A stretch of 64,000 nt of DNA from Candidatus Sulfotelmatobacter sp. (GCA_035504415.1 DATJRY010000011.1:1-64000), one strand, 5' to 3'. Numbered from the stretch's first letter, positions 1-8,159 are shown. Notes: generated by a model from the letters alone, not told the origin. Program-made: numbers and translations.

Positions 1-100
1 ACAGAATGACCTTTTTCGTTTCGTTTTTCAATGCGAACTGGCGGGCAGTCTCTTTCCCAAGCCCCGCATTTGCTCCGGTGATCAAGATACTTTCGATCAT
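1..100 (-). CDS. short-chain dehydrogenase/reductase, N-terminal part (cut by window edge)
   Basis: Only the first 33 codons are inside the window. They begin with an ATG at 98-100 and read a Rossmann opening, ILITGANAGLGKETARQFA, the TGxxxGxG dinucleotide-binding motif of short-chain dehydrogenases. A good ribosome site (AAGGA) lies 8 bases upstream of the ATG. The substrate cannot be told. It is divergent from a TetR-family gene 226 bp away, the usual arrangement for a regulator and its target, so control by that regulator is a reasonable inference. Confidence 0.85.
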   Translation of the reverse strand, partial: MIESILITGANAGLGKETARQFALKNETKKVIL

Positions 101-326
101 GTTTTGTCCTTAATTCGGTCGTTCATTGCGCGCGGAGTGGAGCAGCCCGACAGTCAGCTGCTGCCGGGAGGCGGACGAACGGCTGGCGGCTCGCTCCAGC
201 GTCTGATTCATGCTGAGATGAGGGGATCGAACCGGAAGTCCCAGCAACGCTTGGGTCCCCTTGCCATTTCGAACCTTTCAGTACAATAATGGATTAGACG
301 GGCCAGGACAAGGATTTTCAAACGAA

Positions 327-941
327 ATGATTCAAAAAGCGGCGCGGCCACGTGGACGGCCGCGCAGCTTCGACGAGAACGCCGCGCTGGCAAAAGCGAT
401 CCAGGTGTTCTGGCTCAAGGGCTATGACGGCGTGACGATTGACGATCTGGTCGCCGGCATGGGGGTCGGGCGCCCGAGCCTGTACGCCATTTTTGGGGAC
501 AAGCGCACGATCTTTTTGCGCGCCCTGCGGGCGTACGCGGATGGGAAGGGCGCGGGGACCGCAGAGGCACTCCTCGCGCCCCAGCCCCTGCGCGACTCGA
601 TCGCGAGCTTCTTGAGGTACGCCGTCACAACGGCGACCGAGGAAGGCAGCGCCTCGGGCTGTCTGCTCATGTGCGTCGCGCCGCTCGTGGATGACGCTGA
701 GGTCCGGCAATTCATCCAGGAAGCTGCCGTCGGCGCGGTGGCCCTCGTCGAAGGTCGTTTCAACGACGGGATCCGCGCCGGGGAAATCCCATCGGACTTT
801 CCGGTCACCGAACGCGCGATCCAGATCGTCGACCTTGCCCGCGGTCTGACGATGCGTGCGCAGATGGGCATGGCGCGTGAGACGCTCCTCAAGGACGCTG
901 AGGCAGCGGCAGACGTGATGCTCCTACCGCCCAGCTCTTGA
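327..941 (+). CDS. TetR/AcrR family transcriptional regulator
   Basis: A 204-residue DNA-binding repressor of the TetR type. Residues 10-25 are the basic lead-in GRPRSFDENAALAKA, and residues 36-60 hold the helix-turn-helix (VTIDDLVAGMGVGRPSLYAIFGD in outline). The C-terminal half is helical and ligand-binding, as in the subgroup that controls oxidoreductase genes. The frame is open upstream to 261, but ATG 327 is preferred because AAGGA lies about 12 bases before it and the protein then starts directly at the basic arm. It is divergent from the dehydrogenase at 1-100, which is its likely target. Confidence 0.9.
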   Translation: MIQKAARPRGRPRSFDENAALAKAIQVFWLKGYDGVTIDDLVAGMGVGRPSLYAIFGDKRTIFLRALRAYADGKGAGTAEALLAPQPLRDSIASFLRYAVTTATEEGSASGCLLMCVAPLVDDAEVRQFIQEAAVGAVALVEGRFNDGIRAGEIPSDFPVTERAIQIVDLARGLTMRAQMGMARETLLKDAEAAADVMLLPPSS

Positions 942-942
942 G

Positions 943-1191
943 TTGCGAGTAATCGTGGTCCACGGCGCTGCCGTCAACGGCGCAACGTGGATACCGCTCG
1001 AGCGGATCGTACCGGCCTCCGTCGAGGTGATCGCCGATGACCTACCCGGGCACGGCCAACGCCGCAATGAGCCGTTTGATTTCGCGTCCGCCGTCGCCGG
1101 CATCATTGCTGCTGCTGGCAGCGCAGGCGCGCGCCCGTCGATCTCGCGCGTCAGACGCGCGGGCGAGCTTCCAGCGTCGCCGTCACCTTGA
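943..1191 (+). pseudogene. alpha/beta hydrolase remnant
   Basis: The frame opens with TTG one base after the TetR stop and reads an alpha/beta hydrolase N-terminus: RVIVVHGAAVNGATW (oxyanion HG), then VIADDLPGHGQR. After roughly residue 60 the similarity stops and composition becomes that of an off-frame read. The nucleophile GxSxG and the rest of the fold are missing. A hydrolase normally needs about 230 residues, so this is a 5' gene fragment, probably left by a deletion that brought in the DUF2442 gene that follows. Confidence 0.6.
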
Positions 1192-1541
1192 GCGATCAGC
1201 CGCGTCTCGTAGTACGTTTGGAGGACCGCAGCGTCGAGGTCTCCTTCCCGGTCTCCCGGATCGACAGCTTCCGCCGGCGTGTCGCGCCGCGGCGCGCGCT
1301 CGCCGGCCGCACGGCGGCCCTGGTGAACGTCGTCGCCGCAGACGGGGGGAGCACGATCGAATGGCCGGACCTCGACGTGAGCTTCTCGGTTGCGGAAATG
1401 CTGCCGGAGTACCTCGGACTGAGCGCCGTCGTCAGGTCCACGGCCGCGCGGAAGGCCGCCAGCACGAGAACTCCTGCCCGGTCGCATGCGTCGCGCGAGA
1501 ACGGCAAACTTGGCGGCCGTCCACGGAAGAAGGCGGCTTGA
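1188..1541 (+). CDS. DUF2442 domain protein (orphan)
   Basis: A 117-residue protein starting at TTG 1188. Residues 56-76 read STIEWPDLDVSFSVAEML, the conserved end of DUF2442, and the C-terminus is RENGKLGGRPRKKAA, the lysine/glycine tail common in this family. DUF2442 genes often follow a DUF4160 gene in what look like toxin-antitoxin pairs. No DUF4160 partner is visible here: the sequence upstream is a hydrolase remnant. The start is uncertain because no clear ribosome site precedes it. Confidence 0.6.
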   Translation: MSDQPRLVVRLEDRSVEVSFPVSRIDSFRRRVAPRRALAGRTAALVNVVAADGGSTIEWPDLDVSFSVAEMLPEYLGLSAVVRSTAARKAASTRTPARSHASRENGKLGGRPRKKAA

Positions 1542-1635
1542 CCGTTACGAGGTTCCGCGCCTCTTGAGTAGGTCCGGGGGCAGTCCGATCATGTGGTCGA
1601 GGCAGTGGTCCGGCCGATCCTTGCGCGGAGCGTTG

Positions 1636-1743
1636 TTACAGGATTCCGCGGTTCCTGAAGGACGCTCGGATCTTCGGGATCATGTGGTCGAGCGCGGCGT
1701 GCGTACGCTCGTGGTATGTCGGCAACGCGTCGGCGCACGCGCG
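1636..1743 (-). pseudogene. 3' fragment of the winged-helix gene family seen intact at 8160
   Basis: Read on the minus strand this gives RACADALPTYHERTHAALDH then MIPKIRASFRNRGIL and a TAA stop. It matches, residue for residue apart from a few changes, the last 35 residues of the protein encoded at 8160-9443. No start, no upstream body of the gene: a detached gene end. Two more such ends lie at 4570-4728 and 13667-13744. Confidence 0.75.
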
Positions 1744-1789
1744 CCGACAATCAGAAGTGCTCCGCTACAACCGAACACGATCCGTTTCA

Positions 1790-1910
1790 AAAAGCGTGTG
1801 AGGTGGCCGATTGGCTTCGGTCGAGGTGGCGACTAGGGGCGACTCACGGTGAAACTCTCGGGGGCGTCCGGTGGCCGGTTTTTTGTAAAGGATGCTGCCA
1901 ACAAAAAAAG
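1790..1910. repeat. composite repeat, copy A (degraded)
   Basis: The plus strand carries 'GCCGATTGGCTTCGGTCG' and a two-base-shorter version of the end of the fragment at 13745-13912, then GGTGAAACTCTCGG, then GCCAACAAAAAAAGCCCGG, in the same order as copy C at 13745-14040. The right half of the terminator stem is lost, so this copy is the most decayed of the three. Confidence 0.6.
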
Positions 1911-2001
1911 CCCGGCGCGCACGATTTTCGAACGCGGCGGATATGCCGGCATCACCTGGTGGAGCTCCTACGGTCCAGACTGGTCGGTACCGCTATTGGG
2001 G

Positions 2002-4311
2002 TTAGACGTGCGGCGCGGTGTCGTCGAAACGCACCATCTGCGCGACCGATGGTTTCCCCCGGCAATCGACGTAGAACATCATGTAAAACGCCGGCGGGAT
2101 GTTCGCGCGTTGGGCGATCGGTGCCGTGAACCGGATTCGGTTGGCAGCGGTCACGTGGAACGGCAACGAGACGAACTGCTGGCCGGGCTGCCAACCGTGT
2201 GTCGCCGACGGGAGCTTGATCAGCACCAGCGACGCACCCGCGGACGAACACGCCGTCGGCAATCCGGTGAGGCTGACGTCGTACGTCACGCCGCTGCGCA
2301 TGAGATAGAACGTCTTACCGCCGATCACGCTGCGATACGGATACGACGCGTCGACGGGTGCGAGCGCGTCGATGACCGCGCGGCGTCCGGGATCGATGAA
2401 GAGATAGGGCGGACTGAACGTCTCGGCGACCCAGTCCTCGGACGGCGTCGTCAGTTCTCCCGGCTGACCTTTCCCTTGCGGCCCGTCGGCGAAGAAGTAT
2501 CGGTCGAGGTCGACCTCGCCGAGGTTCGGCAGCGGCTGCCCGGTGCGTGTCGGATCGGGCGTCGGTGGCGGCACGTCGTCGCGAAGCAACGCGCGGGTCG
2601 TGTTGCCGCCGGACACCAAAATGCGACCATCCGGCAAAAGGACCGCGTTGTTGTGATAGAGCCGCGGCTCGACGCCGTCGCTCATGCGCTCTTTTCGGTA
2701 TCCGGTGAAGACCGTGCCCTGAAAGATCGGTGTGAGCAGAAGCGGGGCGTGCACCGGCCCGTAGAAATCGTAGTTGCCGCCGTTGATGATGAGGATCTGG
2801 CGCGTCGGCAGGACGATCGCGTAATGCATGGTGCGATCGTCGTTCTCGCTGGTGCCCAGAAAGTTCGGATCGAGCGTCCAGGAGCCGCCGCCCGGCTGCG
2901 CCGTGTTGAGATGCAGCGTTTCGATTTTGCGGCTGCCCCGGCCACCGGCGAAGTGCGTGACCGGCGGCAGCGACGGCGGGCTGACGCAGTTGCGTGCGAG
3001 TTCCGCCGACGAGACGGAGTTCGGCGGCAAGAACGTGCCGGCCGAGGTCGGCTGCCCGCCAATGATGGAGATCATGCCGCTGTTTGGATCGAAGAGCGAG
3101 GTTCCGTACGACGAGACCTCGTCGGGACGATCGGGACCGGGCGCGAACTGCACCGTCGGCTGATCGCGGGTTCCGCCGATCCGCGCCCAATACGTGCGCC
3201 GCGTGCGCCGCATGAACGCCGCGTCGCACGTGCGCGCACTCACCCAGTCGCCTTCGCGCGTGAGAAAGATGCGGCCGTCCGGCAGCAGATAGTTCTCGGG
3301 ATAGAGCTTGAACTCGTCGTACCGATTGTCGCGCACGCACCGCGCATCGCACGCGACGCCGGGTGTCGGCCGGAAACCCGGATTGATCAGCGTCGCGTAC
3401 GGGCTGTGCGGCAGCGATTTGACGTCGACGTTACGCCACGCCGCCTGCGGGTGCAGCGGATCGAAGCGCGCCGGATCGAAGAAGTCGACTGTCGAGTTCA
3501 TCTCGAACGTGTACATCGGCGGGTAGCCTTCGTCGAAGCCGACGAAACCGCCGAAGATTGCCAGACGCCCGTCGAGCAGCGGGACGGCGCTCGCGTACCA
3601 CCGTCCGCGCTGCATGAACCCGGCGAACGTCCACGGATCGTTTGCCGGTGCCGGAATCGTTCGCCAGTCGACCGACGGCCAATTGATGGTGAGCTCTTTC
3701 TTCCAGTCGAAGATGAACGTCGAGTTGTTGCCGGTTCGATACGGCGCGTAGTACTGCGTGCCGCCGATGAACAGCACGTTCCCGTCCCGCAACTGCTGGT
3801 GGCCGGTGCAGAACAGATCGTCGGGCGCGAAGTGGCCGGGATGGTGCGGATCCGGGACCGGGACCGGATGCGGGATGCGGTAGAACGTGTTCGCTTCCGG
3901 ATCGTAGATCGCGACGTTGTTCACCATCCGGTAGTAGCTCGCGAGCTTCGCGTTTTGGAACGGGTCCTGCGCGCGGTCGAAGAGTCCGGTGCCCGCCTGC
4001 GGATTGCGATCGCGCGGGTACGCCTGCACGGGTGCGCGATTGCGCCAGCTGCTCCCGCTCGCGAAGAGCACTTTCCCGGACGGCAGCAGCACGGCATGCA
4101 CCGTCTGCATCCCAAGTATCTTGCCGACGGCGGCTCCATCGGCGCGCGGGATGACGGTGTCCCACCTTCCGAACCGGCTCGGATCGGTGTTGCCGTACAC
4201 GTCGGCCGCTGCCGGTGAGGTCGGTGCTGCGCGCGGTGCTTGGACGGTAGCGGCGGCGCCGAGCAGCACGACGGCGGCAAAAACGAAATACGTCACGCGA
4301 TTGACGGTCAT
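2002..4311 (-). CDS. secreted galactose-oxidase-like copper radical oxidase
   Basis: A 769-residue protein predicted to oxidise an alcohol or aldehyde outside the cytoplasm with a single copper and a Tyr-Cys cofactor. Residues 1-25 form a signal peptide. Kelch-type strands (DGRxxxxGG) recur through the body and the C-terminus (about 655-765) is the DUF1929 domain. The positions known as copper/radical ligands in galactose and glyoxal oxidase all have counterparts: Cys168 (LFCTG), Tyr239 (RGRWYASA), Tyr552-His553 (PRLYHNNA) and His705 (SATHGW). The start ATG 4311 follows GGGGGAG by six bases and begins the signal peptide; the longer frame is not needed. It stands alone between decayed repeats. 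The substrate is unknown. Confidence 0.85.
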   Translation of the reverse strand: MTVNRVTYFVFAAVVLLGAAATVQAPRAAPTSPAAADVYGNTDPSRFGRWDTVIPRADGAAVGKILGMQTVHAVLLPSGKVLFASGSSWRNRAPVQAYPRDRNPQAGTGLFDRAQDPFQNAKLASYYRMVNNVAIYDPEANTFYRIPHPVPVPDPHHPGHFAPDDLFCTGHQQLRDGNVLFIGGTQYYAPYRTGNNSTFIFDWKKELTINWPSVDWRTIPAPANDPWTFAGFMQRGRWYASAVPLLDGRLAIFGGFVGFDEGYPPMYTFEMNSTVDFFDPARFDPLHPQAAWRNVDVKSLPHSPYATLINPGFRPTPGVACDARCVRDNRYDEFKLYPENYLLPDGRIFLTREGDWVSARTCDAAFMRRTRRTYWARIGGTRDQPTVQFAPGPDRPDEVSSYGTSLFDPNSGMISIIGGQPTSAGTFLPPNSVSSAELARNCVSPPSLPPVTHFAGGRGSRKIETLHLNTAQPGGGSWTLDPNFLGTSENDDRTMHYAIVLPTRQILIINGGNYDFYGPVHAPLLLTPIFQGTVFTGYRKERMSDGVEPRLYHNNAVLLPDGRILVSGGNTTRALLRDDVPPPTPDPTRTGQPLPNLGEVDLDRYFFADGPQGKGQPGELTTPSEDWVAETFSPPYLFIDPGRRAVIDALAPVDASYPYRSVIGGKTFYLMRSGVTYDVSLTGLPTACSSAGASLVLIKLPSATHGWQPGQQFVSLPFHVTAANRIRFTAPIAQRANIPPAFYMMFYVDCRGKPSVAQMVRFDDTAPHV

Positions 4312-4569
4312 TGCAGCTCCCCCGGTAAGCGCATGCCCGAACGGTGGTCGGTTGACCGGACTATGCTCTAGGACGAGGCCCGAGCGCAACAAGCAAGCAC
4401 TCGGTGCGTCTCGGCCCATCACCGGGGAGTCGGGGACTCGCAGTGGTGCGGTGAAAGAGAAAGCCGCTTGAAGTCTAAGCTGCCGAACGAGCCATCAGTC
4501 GTTGGGCTGCGGTCCGAAGCCTGAGATGCGCATTGAGCTGCGCGAAAGCGCACCGCGACATTTACTGGT

Positions 4570-4728
4570 GAGCGCGGCCTGCGTGCGCTTCCGGTACGTC
4601 GGCCACGCGTCGGCGCAGGCTTGCAGCAGCGCTTCCAGTTCCGCCTTCGCGGGGAATTCGTCGGAGAGCCGCAGCACGCGAGGACCGAACCCGGGCCCGC
4701 GCAGACGGCTTCCGGTGAGCAGTCGACT
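4570..4728 (-). pseudogene. 3' fragment of the winged-helix gene family
   Basis: The minus strand reads LLTGSRLRGPGFGPRVLRLS then DEFPAKAELEALLQACADAW and PTYRKRTQAAL, matching the region before the C-terminus of the protein at 8160-9443. It breaks off before the DHMIPKTRAYF ending that the other two fragments keep, so the pieces come from overlapping but different parts of the 3' end. Confidence 0.75.
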
Positions 4729-4800
4729 ACCTCCATCCGGATCGCTGCTTCCCGGAGGCGGCGGACCCGCTGATCGCCGCGGCGTAGTCGGCTCTTCCCA

Positions 4801-4832
4801 AAAGGGCGTCGGAGAAATTCGGCGCCCTTTTC
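4801..4832. terminator. rho-independent terminator, works in both directions
   Basis: AAAAGGGCG and CGCCCTTTT form a nine-base stem with an A-run on one side and a T-run on the other, the layout of a bidirectional intrinsic terminator. It lies upstream of the oxidase gene and beside repeat copy B. Confidence 0.75.
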
Positions 4833-4840
4833 GTTTTCCG

Positions 4841-5108
4841 ATTTATGGTGAAAGTCGTGCGCGCGTCCCTGGCGCGGGCTGAATTTGTGATTCATGGTGA
4901 AACTCTCGGAGACGTCGAGCACGCCCGTTTTCGTGCGGAGTCCGCCAACGAAAAAGCCCGCTACGGCGGGCTTTTTCGTTCAGCCGAGTCCTCGCGGACA
5001 TTTCATCATGAACGCCGCGTTTCACCATGAATCGGCGAAAATGCCGATTCATGGGGACACAGCACTAGAACGGCGTTGACTCCCAATTTGGGACTTTCAC
5101 CATGAATC
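4841..5108. repeat. MITE-like element with nested inverted repeats (copy B)
   Basis: The outer ends GATTTATGGTGAAAGT (4841-4856) and ACTTTCACCATGAATC (5093-5108) are inverted with one mismatch. Inside them GATTCATGGTGAAAC (4889-4903) and GTTTCACCATGAATC (5019-5033) are perfectly inverted. A strong terminator sits at the centre. No transposase is encoded. The interior (4891-5015) is closely similar to 13917-14040 beside ssb, and near 5063 the sequence CACTAGAACGG repeats the bases at the ssb stop. Confidence 0.65.
4951..4976. terminator. rho-independent terminator inside repeat copy B
   Basis: AAAAAGCCCGC and GCGGGCTTTTT surround a short loop, with A and T runs on either side. The same hairpin recurs at 13977-14005 downstream of ssb. 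Confidence 0.85.
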
Positions 5109-5121
5109 GCCGTCGCCATGA

Positions 5122-5394
5122 TCATTTCAGCATGATTCCGCGGATACGGCCGGACTTCATGTCGGCGACGTCGACGACGGCGGGAAAATCGTCCTCGGCC
5201 ACGATCGGCTCGTCGGAGATATCGTCCTCCCAGGGCTTCGGCTTCGGCGCGGCCTTCGGTTTCTCAGGCGCCCGCGGTTTGTCCCACGCGCTGGAGTGGC
5301 AGCGGGCGCACATGCGGGGCTTCCTCTCTCCGCGCGCCGGCCAGACGTGGCCGCAGCGCGTGCACTCCCAGGCGGGAATCTGGACGCGAGGCAT
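5122..5394 (-). CDS. small zinc-ribbon protein
   Basis: A 90-residue protein with two CxxC knuckles, Cys11/Cys14 (ECTRCGHVW) and Cys29/Cys32 (MCARCHSSAW), spaced as in a rubredoxin-like or zinc-ribbon fold. The remainder is a proline/lysine stretch followed by an acidic tail. ATG 5394 is chosen over the longer frame because GGAG lies nine bases upstream. The function is unknown; such small ribbons are often nucleic-acid- or protein-binding accessory factors. Confidence 0.7.
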   Translation of the reverse strand: MPRVQIPAWECTRCGHVWPARGERKPRMCARCHSSAWDKPRAPEKPKAAPKPKPWEDDISDEPIVAEDDFPAVVDVADMKSGRIRGIMLK

Positions 5395-5426
5395 TGGGGG
5401 TTCTCCTCGCTCGGGCGTGAGCAAAA

Positions 5427-5459
5427 CCCGGCGCGCCCGTCGTAGGCGGACGCGCCGGG
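5427..5459. terminator. hairpin upstream of the zinc-ribbon gene
   Basis: CCCGGCGCG and CGCGCCGGG form a perfect stem, followed on the minus strand by GTTTTG. It could end minus-strand transcription or act in the leader of the zinc-ribbon gene, which starts 33 bases further on. Confidence 0.45.
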
Positions 5460-5570
5460 TGGGGCGACCGTTGCGACGGTCGTGCGATTCGGCGGCGACG
5501 TCCTTTCGTACACGTCATCCGGTCATACGCGGGCCGGACAGGCTGTACGGTCAGAAAGGAACGGTGCCGG

Positions 5571-5720
5571 ATGAAAAAGAGCGTCGAGGTCTACATCCTC
5601 GAAGCTCTCCTCTCGCTGGCCATCTCGATCACGGCCAACGTGGGTCTGCCCGATGGTTCTGGTGAACCGGTAAGAGGACGGGCTACGAGAAAGCTCATCC
5701 GCCTAGTTCTAGGGGTGTGA
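5571..5720 (+). CDS. possible 49-residue peptide
   Basis: An ATG at 5571 preceded by AAAGGA about 12 bases upstream opens a 49-codon frame: MKKSVEVYILEALLSLAISI, then a basic C-terminus ending KLIRLVLGV. The N-terminal part could be a short membrane or amphipathic helix. It is the only plausible coding unit in the 448 bases between the neighbouring genes (5395-5842). Nothing similar is recognised, so it may be chance. Confidence 0.3.
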   Translation: MKKSVEVYILEALLSLAISITANVGLPDGSGEPVRGRATRKLIRLVLGV

Positions 5721-5769
5721 ATCTCCCGGGTCGTTCTCTTCTTTTTGCCGTCGGGATATCGTCCGGTGA

Positions 5770-5799
5770 CGCGCCCGCCGACGCCGGAGGCGGCGGGCG
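5770..5799. terminator. GC-rich hairpin at the end of the lipoprotein operon
   Basis: GCGCCCGCCG and CGGCGGGCGC form a ten-base stem 44 bases beyond the stop of the minus-strand lipoprotein operon. There is no T-run, so it is a candidate terminator by position and stem strength only. Confidence 0.4.
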
Positions 5800-5842
5800 C
5801 GGCAGCGGCGCGAGCGGACCCGAAGCTCTGCCGTAATAGTGC

Positions 5843-6508
5843 TCAGAAATCGCTTAGCGGGCGAACTTCTGATGGGTCCCCCTTGCACTGGACCTGGTAT
5901 TCTTGCCGCATCGAGGTGAAGGCGGCGGAGTAGTCCGTACTCATCCGGTTTAGCGACGCTCCGAACATCGCATCGAACGTGGCCGTTCCGCTAACACCGG
6001 GCTTCGTTTCAAAGGCGATGAGCCGATTCACCAGCCCTTCGGCGCCAGGAACAGGTGCCGTTCCCCACGAGCCATCTGGGCTTTCCAGTTTGGTATCCCC
6101 GACTTTCCTAATGAATATCGCGATGTCGGTCCAGAGGTCGTTCATGTGCAGTTCGACAGAAGGGACGGCTTCGAACGCGGTCGCGTTGATGCTCGGCTGG
6201 GCCAAAATTGCATCGATGATGTCCGGGCTGACCTTCGCGATCATGATCTGATTTGCGTCCTTGGTCGGTTTGGACTCTGCGACCTGATTGCGAAAGGCCG
6301 TCGTCTTCTCGCTGTACGCGGCGTAGAGGCTCGAATTCTTGTTCCAGTCATCGATAAGCCCGTTGCAGACCGCTGAGGACAGATGTGGCTTGCCGGAGCA
6401 TGCCGCTAAGAGAACGGCAATGCTCAAGCCGACGAGCCCGGGCAACTGGCGAAGATGAGAGAATTGAACGCCGAGGATTCGGTCGCTAACGCCATCCGGA
6501 TCTGTCAC
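5843..6508 (-). CDS. predicted lipoprotein of unknown function
   Basis: 221 residues from GTG 6508, whose bases overlap the stop of the upstream gene (GTGA), so translation is probably coupled. A hydrophobic segment ends in the lipobox LLAAC, with Cys37 the lipidation site. The mature part is helical, with two further cysteines and no recognised domain. It shares an operon with a second lipoprotein gene (6505-8076), which suggests the two act together at the cell surface. Confidence 0.65.
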   Translation of the reverse strand: MTDPDGVSDRILGVQFSHLRQLPGLVGLSIAVLLAACSGKPHLSSAVCNGLIDDWNKNSSLYAAYSEKTTAFRNQVAESKPTKDANQIMIAKVSPDIIDAILAQPSINATAFEAVPSVELHMNDLWTDIAIFIRKVGDTKLESPDGSWGTAPVPGAEGLVNRLIAFETKPGVSGTATFDAMFGASLNRMSTDYSAAFTSMRQEYQVQCKGDPSEVRPLSDF

Positions 6509-8076
6509 TGAAGATGCCCCCCATACACCACATCGTCTTCGTGAATGAGCTTCGCGCTGACGCCCGGGCCGGGATCGCACACCGTGACGTCGTCTGTGGC
6601 TAGCCAGAGGGTTGTCATGTACCGGTCCGCGTCTTGGATCAGAAACTTGCGGCCGTCGAGCAGTTTCACCACGGCGCCGTCATCGCTCACTGACTCAATG
6701 CTCTCCGACGTGCAGTCGGAGTAAGGGTCGGCCGCCGCCACGGTCTCGCCGGCCCCCGTCGTGTCGTGCACCGGGTTCGAGTGACTGGCAGCCGCGGTCC
6801 CCGAATCGCCGGCGCTAGCGCTCGGCCGATCCGGCACGAATCTGGGCGGAGCTGTCGGAACCGAAATCGTCGCAATGGACCACCCGAGATCTTTCGTCGG
6901 GATCCATGCGTACTTCGTGCCCTGAACCGTGAAGGTGACCTTCCCGCTGTTCGCGTCGTACTGGCTGCCCGTTGTGCTCATGTGCGGGAAGCCGGGCAGG
7001 TCGATAGAGTCGATCGTCTTGCCCTTGACCGAGATCGCGTCCAGCAGCCAAAGGCCCGAGCCGTGAGCGAACGTCCACGTGTCGTGCCGGGTGAAGTGGA
7101 ACCTGGCGCCGCTGCCCGAGACCAATTGGTACGTGGTCGTCACGTCGGCGACGGGACCGCGGACGTCGTCGACGCGGCCCTGCATGGACTTCGCGCCGAA
7201 TAGCTCCAGGATTCGCAGACCCATCTTGTCGTTGTGCGCGAACGCGGAGGAGAAGATCGGCGGCCCCTGCTTGTTCGTGCCGGGCTGTCCTCTCTCGATC
7301 ACCCGCTGGACGGCCTGGGCGATTTCGGTGCGCGTGGGCATCAGCGTCGGCGTGGGGCTCGTCGTTGGCGTCACGGTCGCTGTGTCGGTGCTGGAGCCCA
7401 CGAATTGCGTGAGGTCGTCATCTCCGGTCGTCGCGTTCAGGTCGAGAAGATTGGCGTATCCGTCCCGTCCTTTGAGCGGGCCGCTCAGCACCGTGACGGC
7501 GACGTAGGTCGTGGGCGAATCGGGGAATACCTGCCGCACGCGGACCCGGGTATGGTCCTGCATCGTGCCGATGGTGTTTTCTCTCTGGTCGACAAGTTCG
7601 GGCGTCGTATCCCGCTGATCATCGGAACCGTGCGAGATGTCCATGACGACGAGTTCGGTATCCGCCGGGATATACGGCGACAAGTCCTGGGCGCCGACGT
7701 ACTGAAGTGCGGAGTTCTTCCCGCCGGTCGACACGGCGAGGATGTACTTCTGCTTCCCCTGCGCGTCGACGCGCTGTATCTCGAGGAGCGAGCCGGGCTT
7801 CGTCTTGCGGCAACCGGCGGTGGCATCGTCGTCGGACTCGTTGTACTGCTGAAAGGCGGCTTCGCTGTCGCACGCGATCACATCGTGGAGGGGATTCGGG
7901 TAGGCCCATCCGCCCGGTGCGAGGACGAGCCAGTTCGGTGGGTCCTGACCGAGATCACGGCTGTCTGCGGCGTAAAGCCACGTATGGTCGGTCGGCTCCG
8001 ACGAGCCGCAACCGGTCAAGGGGATCAATCCGACCGCGACCATCGCGATCGGGCACACGATTCGTTTGTCGAGCAT
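6505..8076 (-). CDS. predicted lipoprotein of unknown function
   Basis: 523 residues. The signal peptide ends LIPLTGC, with Cys23 the predicted lipidation site. The mature protein has an N-terminal globular part (residues about 30-230), a threonine/proline linker (TVTPTTSPTPTLMPTRTE), a second globular part and a C-terminal stretch with two cysteines. No family is recognised. ATG 8076 has GGAG seven bases upstream. The gene overlaps the following lipoprotein gene by four bases. Confidence 0.7.
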   Translation of the reverse strand: MLDKRIVCPIAMVAVGLIPLTGCGSSEPTDHTWLYAADSRDLGQDPPNWLVLAPGGWAYPNPLHDVIACDSEAAFQQYNESDDDATAGCRKTKPGSLLEIQRVDAQGKQKYILAVSTGGKNSALQYVGAQDLSPYIPADTELVVMDISHGSDDQRDTTPELVDQRENTIGTMQDHTRVRVRQVFPDSPTTYVAVTVLSGPLKGRDGYANLLDLNATTGDDDLTQFVGSSTDTATVTPTTSPTPTLMPTRTEIAQAVQRVIERGQPGTNKQGPPIFSSAFAHNDKMGLRILELFGAKSMQGRVDDVRGPVADVTTTYQLVSGSGARFHFTRHDTWTFAHGSGLWLLDAISVKGKTIDSIDLPGFPHMSTTGSQYDANSGKVTFTVQGTKYAWIPTKDLGWSIATISVPTAPPRFVPDRPSASAGDSGTAAASHSNPVHDTTGAGETVAAADPYSDCTSESIESVSDDGAVVKLLDGRKFLIQDADRYMTTLWLATDDVTVCDPGPGVSAKLIHEDDVVYGGHLQ

Positions 8077-8159
8077 GCCCGCTCCGATGCGACGGTGAAA
8101 CGCCCGGCCGTTAGGCGGTCGTCGCGCTCACGTATTTCGGCGCGGGCTGGCTCTGACGC

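Larger units (their letters stand above)
1542..2001. other. gene-free stretch with decayed repeat copy A
   Basis: No intact gene. The stretch holds a minus-strand 3' gene fragment (1636-1743), a trace of a second one just before it near 1574-1600 (the same 'CTCGACCACATGATC' on the minus strand), a plus-strand fragment reading VADWLRSRW at about 1800-1836, and a degraded copy of the ATTCATGGTGAAACTCTCGG repeat at 1843-1910. Confidence 0.6.
4312..5121. other. gene-free stretch with repeat copy B
   Basis: No intact gene in 810 bases. It contains the upstream region of the oxidase gene, a 3' gene fragment (4570-4728), a bidirectional terminator (4801-4832) and an inverted-repeat element (4841-5108) with its own terminator. 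Confidence 0.7.

Noticed and set aside
1849-4218. 789-residue open frame on the plus strand
   Set aside because: It is the exact antisense of the copper oxidase gene. Composition is arginine/valine-rich without domains, as expected for a GC-rich shadow frame.
5395-5842. Riboswitch or small RNA between the zinc-ribbon and lipoprotein genes
   Set aside because: Two GC hairpins exist, but they fit terminators and no known aptamer core is visible.
7690-8120. Additional lipoprotein gene start within the region upstream of 8076
   Set aside because: Plus-strand frames here are arginine/serine-rich shadows; the ribosome site and signal peptide support ATG 8076 on the minus strand only.
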